Notes under the pieces: model-generated
Database searches by the model: none
What the model was told of the DNA's origin: nothing
What the model saw: the letters and a program-made list of their open reading frames with translations, nothing else
In this document: positions 55,982 to 64,000 of the stretch, piece after piece
How the letters are laid out: each line of letters starts with the position of its first letter
Numbering within the stretch: position 1 is the first letter of the stretch
Position numbers and translations under genes: made by a program
Assembly (NCBI RefSeq): GCF_001625305.1
Contig: NW_017803998.1
Location: forward strand, 501,447-565,446
Length of the DNA: 64,000 nucleotides
Direction of reading: 5' to 3'
Source: Branchiostoma belcheri
Lineage: Eukaryota; Chordata; Leptocardii; Amphioxiformes; Branchiostomatidae

Positions 55982-57480
55982 TCAGAGGTAAGACAGCATC
56001 GCCAGGAGCCCGAAAATGACGACAGCAGAGACCAGTCCGTCCCGCCCTAGCGCCATGACGTCATCCCTGGACCGTCTCTCCCCGCTGCACCACAACAACC
56101 TGACCAGTTCTGCTGACGTCACGACCAGATACACCACATCCGACACCATCAGCGCGCTGTCCCGGTACACCTGCAACAGACATAGGCTCTTAGCTCATTT
56201 ACATAATCTCATTAGCATTAGCCAATAGCAGTATACCTGTCCCAGTACACCTGGAACAGACATAGACTCCTAACCATTTGCATATGTTCATTAGCATCAG
56301 CCAATAGCAGTATACCTGTCCCGGTACACCTGCAACAGACATAGACTCTTAGCTCATTTACATATGCTCATTAGCATTAGCCAATAGCAGTATATCTGTC
56401 CCGGTACACCTGGAACAGACATAGACTCTTAGCTCACTATGTTATTTTCATATGTTCATTAGCATTAGCCAATAGTAGTACACCTGGAACAGACACCTGA
56501 CCAGTCTCGACTCTTAGCTCATTTACATATGCTCATTAGCATTAGCCAATAGCAGTATATCTGTCCCGGTACACCTGGAACAGACATAGACTCTTAGCTC
56601 ATTTACATATGCTCATTAGCATTAGCCAATAGCAGTACACCTGGAACAGAGATGACCTGTCACCACTCTTAGCCCATTTAACGTTACATATGTTCATGCC
56701 TTATATCTGTCCTTACTGAGTAACCTAGACGTTAAAGATAGACCCAAATGTTAACCATCTTTCTCGCCATCTACCATCTTAACCACGTATTACATATCCA
56801 CTCTTAGTAGAACGTAGAACTTCACAAGTTGGTACTGATTTGTAATCACTAGATCTGTCCTTCGTGCTGATTGGTCATCGCCATTCCCATTCTATACGAT
56901 GATTGGCCAACACCATTCTTGTCCTTGGTGCTGATTGGCTATCATTACCCTGTCCTTGGCTCTGGTTGGTCATCACCATCCCTATCATTGGCTTAAACTT
57001 GTAATAAAGCTATTCTTTTCTATTTTGGTCATAAGATCTAAGGTTTACACACCTGGTGGAACTCCCCCCTCCTCAACAGCACGTTCTGGACGAACTGGTC
57101 TTTCCCGGCTGCTAGGATGTGAAACGCGGCGATGCCGGCGGTAGCCAGGAGCAGGCGAGGGGACAGAGGCACCGCCTGGTCCAGCTGTAGCAGCACCAGT
57201 ACCGTAGACACCAGCTCCGAACTCGTGAACACCAGCTGATGCCACCACTGTGCGTAAAAATCGTCGTTATAGTACCCGAAGAAAACCCACCACGAGTAGT
57301 AGTGGGAGTGAATCACGGATATCAGGAGGATGAACATAGACGGTCTGAGCTTGCTTCTCAGAGCGACGCGGACGACGTAAGTGACGCACTCGTACGTCAA
57401 CAACACGGCTGCGACCGTCGGTGTCCAAATCTTTAGCGTCTGGTGCGTGACGTTGATGTACATGTGCTTGTAGCGCCCGA
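55982..57480 (-). pseudogene. 3' exons of a multi-pass membrane protein gene, 5' part missing
   Basis: Two minus-strand exons, 57480-57053 and 56170-55982, join in phase (GAG TTC CAC CAG then GTG TAC CGG) and end at a stop (55984-55982). They code for about 205 residues with five or six hydrophobic spans (WTPTVAAVLLTYECVTYVV, MFILLISVIHSHYYSWWVFF, LVSTVLVLLQL, LLLATAGIAAFHILAA, MVSDVVYLVVTSAELV, GLVSAVVIFGLLAML). The first exon opens at an acceptor (gacgcag), but no upstream coding exon is visible. The duplicated NTase-TPR block begins within about 10 bp. The gene was either cut by the duplication or has a distant 5' part. I do not recognise the family; it could also be a live gene. Confidence 0.55.
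56150..56660. repeat. Minisatellite copying a 3' splice site, about seven units of ~79 bp
   Basis: GGTACACCTG(C/G)AACAGACATAG-like segments recur near 56163, 56242, 56321, 56400, 56474, 56567 and 56634, each followed by CTCATTAGCATTAGCCAATAG or a variant. On the minus strand each unit carries the acceptor (ctgtt(g/c)cag) and the first ~14 bases of the last exon of the membrane-protein gene. Confidence 0.85.
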
Positions 57481-57489
57481 CTGCGTCTC

Positions 57490-60400
57490 ATCCCGTTTCT
57501 ATAAACTATACCCCTTGGTGCACACAGGGAGCAGCTACAGTAGGGGCTAAACCTATGGTAGTGGTGTACCTGTGTTGTCATGTTTCAATTTTTTTAAGGG
57601 CAAGTCTGCAAAACACAGCGTTTTGTGCTAATTTATGTTTCTGGCAGTCTGTTTTTTTTATACAAGAAGGGCAATCCCCCTTCCCAGACGCCACCGCGCG
57701 GAGCAAACAGGTACTGCCACACCTGGGGACTTCCGCTTTCATGCATGACATCATAATCAGTGACTCCGGAGCTCAACTGTCAGTCTTCGACCCAAAGCTG
57801 AAGAGATAAGACCAATTTTATCCACACCAGGCTCCCGTGTGCTTCACGGTAAGCGATACAGACAACAACGCCGACCTAACAAGTCTGAACAGGTGTGTAC
57901 GAACATCGACAATGTACCTTAATGTATGCAACAAGAACGTAACACTTGAAATGTAGTGTCCAACTGAAAATTGCTTTAACTGTTGTCAATGTGAAGGTAC
58001 CGGTGTATAATATTTATCCACGACAGGACGTCAGAGTTGAATGTAAAGGGGAAGTTAAGAGGGCTATAATTGTTTATTGACCTAACAGGTGTTTATTAAA
58101 GTATTTAGGTTAGGGAGGGGGTGCATCGGATGGGGAGGGGGAGTGATTTGTTTTTATGACATATTTGTGACATATTTTTATTTGACTAGTCTACAGTTCT
58201 GTTTTATGCATTCTCATCAAAGGCACCTGTATAGTATATGCACAAGTACAAAACTGCCACGTCATCTTTAGTCAGGGGAATCCCATGACAGGTGGGTTTT
58301 TCAGCGTCGTTGTGTTTCTGTTCCTGTTTCTGTGTTTGTGTGGAAACGGTCACAGACTCAGGACTGTCTGACCTATATGAAAACCACCTGGCTTACGTAC
58401 GTAGTTTTCATTCCAAGTTATTCTGACGTCCTTGGCACAGTACTTAGTTCACTCAAACGCCACCACCACATTATAGTATAGCGATAAAGTATTTTTGTAT
58501 TTTTGGCGACGCCTTAGGGACAGAGCCGTTATAACGTTAGCCCCTATAAGCAGTAGAAATTAGCGAATGAATATGTAGGCATACAAGAGATGAAAGTCTG
58601 TTGGTGCTAATCCATTATTTGTCAGTTTTTATCTTATATACCTCGGTTTGACAGGTTATAACATGCTGATTTAGAAATGATTAAGCCTTCAGTTCAAAAA
58701 TCCATGAAAAATCTGCATTGAACAATGTCAACAGAAGTGACAAAATCAGGATTTGTTCACAGAATGGATGCAGGACAGAGCGATACTGGACTTGTCAATA
58801 TCAGTGGCAAAGGAGACACTGGCGGGTTTGTGATATATTTGTAATACATTGTAAATTTATATATTCTACAGCAAACAATAGGCGTTGTAATCAACCATGT
58901 AAGAACGATGGAAATATGATGTTTTCCTCAATAATGAATACATTTTTGTATTTTCATATATCAAAATACCTAGCTGTCGGATCAGCACATGTTTGCGGTT
59001 AGTAAACATGAATAATTTTGAATACTTCAGCCTTTGAACTGTAGCCAATGTCATCCCTCTAGGAGCAGATGCAAAGACGACCTACAGGAGGGTAGCAGTG
59101 CCCTGCAGACAGGGGACCTTGACACGGCAGAACAGGACTTTGAAGGTGCACACAAGTCCCATCATAGGAAAGGTGAGTCATGCAAACCAACTCAATCTCA
59201 ATGGTATCTAAAATGGTACCTTTGTATATGGAGGTTTTGTTTTAGGTGTGACTCTTTACTTGTGTTTCCATAAATGTAGTTTGCAACACGTTGGGGGCAC
59301 TGACAGGAAGTTAGGCCAAAGGTCCCAGAGAGCTCCCAGTAAAAGTTATTTCATTTCCTATCTTGAACTTGAACTGCATTTCTGCAGGCGAGCCAGTAGA
59401 ACAATGCATAAATAGAATTTTGAGAATTTGCAATTATAATGAATAAGGAACAGAATTAACGAAAAAATCTCTTTTTCAAGGGACCAGTGGGAAGAGATAT
59501 CATCCCTACCAGCGTCAGAAAGTCAAGAAAAAAGAAACAAAGGTCAGTAGGTGATATTTTTTCTTTCAGTTTCAACTTATGTCTTTGAAGTCTTACATGC
59601 TGATTTGCAAATGAATTCAGCGGTTAAAAGTCCAGGGCAAAAATTTGCATTGACTCCCTATTTCAATTATATCTTTACAGAAACGACGGGAAAAGACTGA
59701 AAAAAAGAGAAAAACTCGGCAGAAAAACATCAATGATAAAGAAGAAGACACTACCAGGTTTGTGAAACATCTGTGCCTTATATACTATGTAAAAGGAAAC
59801 ACATGATGTATGTTTAAGGTAAAATAAGCTTTGTAGTCAATCATAAGAACAATGATTAAGATATAGTGTGTGTTTAATTGATAATGAATACAGAAATACA
59901 TTCTCATTTGTAATAACGTTTATTCTTTGTAAGGTGATCTAAATATTTTGCAGTTGGATCAGCACACATTTACCTCTACTAAACTCAAGTAAGTTCAACT
60001 ATTTTAACCTGTATGCCATGTCATCCCTCCAACAGTACATACCAAGACCACCTACAGAAGGGCTGCAGGGCCCTGCAGACAGGGGACCTGGACAAGGCAG
60101 AAAAACACTTGGCAGCTGCGCTCAAGTCTGTCCATGGGAAAGGTGAGTCATGCAAAACAGTTTATCCAAAAAGAATAAAAACCATTTGGTGATATGCAGT
60201 ATTTTTAGGTCCCAGAAAATGTTACTCTCTCTCATTTCCTGTCCTCAAATTACTGCTATGTGTACATTCATGTGTTGCCTTATGGGAACAAGCGGGAAAA
60301 TGATAGACAGAATCATCGAGAAATTCACAACAAAGAACAAAACACAAATTTCAAAAATACTTTAAATATTTCACATCGATTGAAGAGATACCATCCCTTC

Positions 60401-63400
60401 CACAGTCGCCAAGCAGAACCAGTACTTGGGAAGTCTTACAAAATTTTATAGAAAATAGTAACAATACTGTCAAAATGATGTCCAAAAATAGCAACTTTTC
60501 GGTTACTGAGATCTGGAGTTATTAAAAATCAGATACTTCTATTTCATACAGATTCCAGCAAAGAGATCGAGCCCCTATTAAAGTTGAGCGATGTCTACCT
60601 GAAGAGAGGACAACAATCAAAGGACGGTGGTGATTTCACCAAAGCAGCAGCGCTCTGTAATGCAGCACTGGTAAGGTCAGAAGGAGAAGACCAAGACAAC
60701 ATAAAACAAACAATCCAATTGATAACCCAATCATTCATTAAGCATGTGCTGGGTATCACACAAACAGTAGATGCCGATGATGTCAAGAAACGTAAAACGA
60801 TGCTGAAAGAAGATAGACAACAAGTCGAAAAAGAGATGAAAACAATTGAACAACAGGTTGATCCTTATAGCCTTGACGATGATGACCCTAATATCAGAGA
60901 AGTGGAGAGGAAGAGAGCAGAAGCAATCAAAGAATTGTTTCAGACGATACTTCATCATCGAAGAACGTTTACAGTTGGCCTTGTAGATGAATGCATGGAG
61001 GTAATGGGTCCCCCTCCCTGTAAGTACGCCATGATAGGCCTGGGTTCACAAGCCACGGGACTAGTAACACCATACTCTGATCTGGAATTTGCGATTTTGG
61101 TAGAGAAGGAAACAGTGAATAATGTCACGTACTTCCGCAACCTCACTCACTATCTGCATCTTAAAGTCATCAATCTGGGAGAAACCATTCTCCCGGCCAT
61201 GGGGATCAAGTCTCTCAATGATTTCCACTCAGACGACCCACAAGATAACTGGTACTATGACTCTGTAACACCGCGTGGGTTTTCGTTCGATGGGGCCATG
61301 CCACAGGCATGCAAGACTCCATTGGGCAGGGGGAAAACATGTGAACTTATCCGCACACCGACTAACATGACAAAACTTTTGGAAGACAATGTTTCCTTCT
61401 ATTTGAAGAAAGGCTACCATCTTGCCAGTGTCTTGGGGAATGCTTCTTTAATCGTAGGAGACCAAGAGTTAGTCAATGAATATACAGCTTTGTGGAATAA
61501 GCGACTTCACGAAAACAATAGAGAAATCTCCTTGTTACTAGCCACTGCCATATTGAAAGAGAATTCTCCAGCTTTCGAAAGAGATGTCATGAATGCCAAT
61601 CTGTTCAATGTAAAGAAAGAAATCTATCGATTTTCAAGCATCGCTGTGTCTTGTTGGGCACTACTTCGAGGAATACTACCGACAACAATCTGGGAGACCA
61701 TTGACAAGATGCACATGAATGGTGTCATTAACACAGAGAACGCACATCACTTGATGGTGCTGGTCAGTATCTCAGCAGAACTGAGGCTGCGGACGTACAT
61801 GAATAATCGTGGTCAAGTAGAAAATATGTCAGCATTATCGTCAATGCCAAGAGAAACAGATTTGGATGAGAAGTTGGGGACAGTGTTTTACATTTCCAGT
61901 GCAAAACAGATCATGAGATACTATTACACAGCAGCACCTTTAAAGGACTTTGTTTCAGAGATTACAGAGCCATTACAAGAGCCATTAACGACGCTATTTG
62001 ACAACTCGTTGCAACTTAAGTCAGAGGTATACAAAAGTCTGTGTGATTACCAAAACTTGAAGACATGCATGGAAGAGATTCTCCGGAACTATCGTTCCCA
62101 ATTTGGCGACGCTGCCATACATCCTGACATTGCTGAATCACTTCATAAACTAGGCACAGCATGTCAGAACATTGGCGATCACAAGAAGGCCGTCAGCTAT
62201 TATCAACAAGCACTACAGATGGACCGGGTTATCCATGGTAAGGACACTGCACATTCTGACATCGCGTCGTCACTTAACAACTTGGCTAACGCCTGGGGGG
62301 ACCTTGGTGACCACAAAAAGGCTGTCAGCTATCATGAACAGTCCATAAAGATGATGCGGGTTATCTATGGTGAGAACACTGCACATCCTAACATCGCCGG
62401 GTCACTTAACAACTTGGGTAACGCCTGGGGGAACCTTGGTGATTACAAAAAGGCAGTCAGCTATCATGAACAGTCACTGCAAATGATGCGGGTTATCTAT
62501 GGTGAGGACACTCCACATCCGCACATCGCCATGTCACTTGACAACTTGGGTATCGCCTGGAGGGACCTTGGTGATCACAAAAAGGCCGTCAGCTATTATG
62601 AACAGTCACTACGGATGGAGCTGGTTATCTATGGTGAGAACACTGCACATCCTGACATCGCCGGGTCACTTAACAACTTGGGTACCGCCTGGGGGAACCT
62701 TGGTGACCACAAAAAGGCCGTCAACTATTATGAACAGTCACTACAGATGATGCTGGTTATGTACAGTGAGAACACAGCAGTTCCTAACATCGCCGGGTCA
62801 CTTAACAACTTGGGTAACGCCTGGGGGGACCTTGGTGATCCAAGAAAGGCCGTCAGCTATCATAAACAGTCCCTACATATCAGGAAGGTTATCTATGCTG
62901 AGAACACTGCACATCCGCACATCGCCAAGTCACTTAACAACTTGGGTCTTGCCTGGGGGGACCTTGGTGATCACAAAAAGGCAGTCAGGTATCATGAACA
63001 GTCACTACAGATGAGGCGGGTTATCCATGGCGAGAACACTGCACATCCTGACATCGCCCGGTCACTTCACAACTTGGGTAATGCCTGGAAGAACCTTGGG
63101 GATCACAGGAAGGCCGTCAGCTATCTTGTACAGTCCTTACAGATGAGGCGGGCTATCTATAGTGAGAACACTGCACATCCTGTCATCGCCGCGTCACTTA
63201 ACAACTTGGGTAGCGCCTGGAACGACCATGGGGATCACAAAACGTCTGTCAGCTATCATGAACAGTCACTACAGATGAGGCGGGCTATCTATGGTGAGAA
63301 CAATGCACATCCTAAAATCGCCGCGTCACTTAACAACCTGGGTAGCGCCTGGGGGAACTATGGAGATTACAAAACGGCAGTCAGCTATCATGAACAGGCA

Positions 63401-64000
63401 CTACAGATGAGGCGGGTTATCTATGGTGAGAACACTGAACATCCTGACATCGCCGCACCACTTCACAACTTGGGTAATGCCTGGAAGGACCTTGGGGATC
63501 ACAGGAAGGCCGTCAGCTATCATGAACAGGCACTACAGATGATGCGGGTTATCTATGGTGAGGACGCTGCACATCCCTTCATCACTATGTCACTTAACAA
63601 CTTGGCTAATGCCTGGCTGAACCTTGGTGATCACAGGAAGGCAGTCAACTATTATGAACAGGCACTACAGATGATGCGGATTATACATGGTGAGAACACT
63701 CCACATCCTGACATCGCAGCGTCACTTGGCAACTTGGGTAATGCCTGGGGGGACCTTGGTGATTACAGAAAGGCCGTCAGCTATCATGAACAGGCACTAC
63801 AGATGGAGCGGGTTATCTATGGTGAGAACACTCCACATCCTGGCATCGCCGGGTCACTTCACAACTTGGGTAATGCCTGGGGGGACCTTGGGGATCACAG
63901 GGAGGCCGTCAGCTATTATGAACAGCCACTACAGATGATGCGGGTTATCTATGGTGAGAACACTGAACACCCTGGCATCGCCGCGTCACTTAACAACTTG
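57490..64000 (+). repeat. Tandem segmental duplication, copy B (runs past window end)
   Basis: Aligns with 46560 onward: TCTGCAAAACACAG, TATACAAGAAGG, CACACCTGGGGACTTCCGCT and the exon set. It lacks the 95 bp MITE found in copy A. Confidence 0.88.
58764..64000 (+). CDS. NTase-like domain plus TPR array, copy B (partial; one-base deletion in exon 4)
   Basis: Exons 58764-58825, 59069-59172, 59481-59542, 59681-59756, 60036-60142 and 60552 to the window end match copy A one for one. Exon 4 is 76 bp against 77 in A: ACTGC before the A-run has become ACTG. Spliced as in A, the frame is lost and a stop (TAA) comes early in exon 6. Joining exon 2 directly to exon 6 would keep frame. Exon 6 itself is open: the NTase motif (IGLGSQATG...[10 protein letters not shown]) is kept, one extra codon lies near 61990, and 14 TPR units run at exactly 132 bp spacing from 62120 to 63968. 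The array continues beyond the window. Whether this is a sequencing error, an altered isoform or a pseudogene is open. Confidence 0.72.

Noticed and set aside
57239-57581. Small frames opposite or overlapping the membrane-protein exon
   Set aside because: The minus frame 57480-57053 has hydrophobic spans and in-phase splicing; the others are shadows.

Overview
The window is animal nuclear DNA: split genes with GT-AG introns, long AT-rich non-coding stretches, and many miniature transposons, LINE pieces and a tRNA-derived SINE. The gene set best fits an invertebrate deuterostome, most likely amphioxus (Branchiostoma). It includes a head-to-head PIH1D1/ALDH16A1 pair as in vertebrates, a receptor tyrosine phosphatase with a mucin-like ectodomain, an LRR receptor, a CARD-GIMAP-like GTPase gene and NTase-TPR genes. 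The species call is inference. Exon models were built by eye from splice sites, reading phase and remembered family sequences; no search was run.

Layout. 1-640: remnant of a Penelope-like retroelement (GIY-YIG end) with a hammerhead-like motif at its 3' side. 640-5,250: no gene, a few degenerate tandem repeats. 5,254-8,473 (-): PIH1D1, 11 coding exons, 295 aa. 8,474-8,732: a 259 bp shared promoter. 8,733-25,475 (+): ALDH16A1, 17 exons, 834 aa. Its introns hold a LINE insertion with target duplication and palindromic 5' end, two GC-rich palindromes, a second LINE fragment, an antisense gene with a DUF3990-like fold and a duplicated promoter, and a Harbinger-type MITE. Exon 14 carries a tandem array that copies its 5' splice site three more times. 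26,993-28,585 (-): LRR transmembrane receptor. 31,610-41,440 (-): receptor PTP, 12 exons, 1,026 aa. 42,471-42,849: MITE containing an assembly gap. 43,264-45,188 (-): CARD plus two GIMAP/AIG1-type GTPase domains, with an apparent frameshift inside the CARD. 46,560-54,935 and 57,490 to the window end (+): two tandem paralogues coding an NTase-like domain followed by 44-residue TPR repeats. Between them (55,982-57,480, -) lies the 3' end of a multi-pass membrane protein gene.

How the genes relate. PIH1D1 (HSP90/R2TP co-chaperone) and ALDH16A1 probably share a bidirectional promoter, and the arrangement matches that in human. The right half is rich in immune-type architectures (LRR receptor, CARD-GTPase, expanded NTase-TPR pair), a common theme in amphioxus. 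The NTase-TPR pair is the most unusual content. Copy A has six single-base indels in its distal repeats. Copy B keeps its repeats in register but has a one-base deletion in exon 4. A MITE present only in copy A has a matching empty site in copy B.
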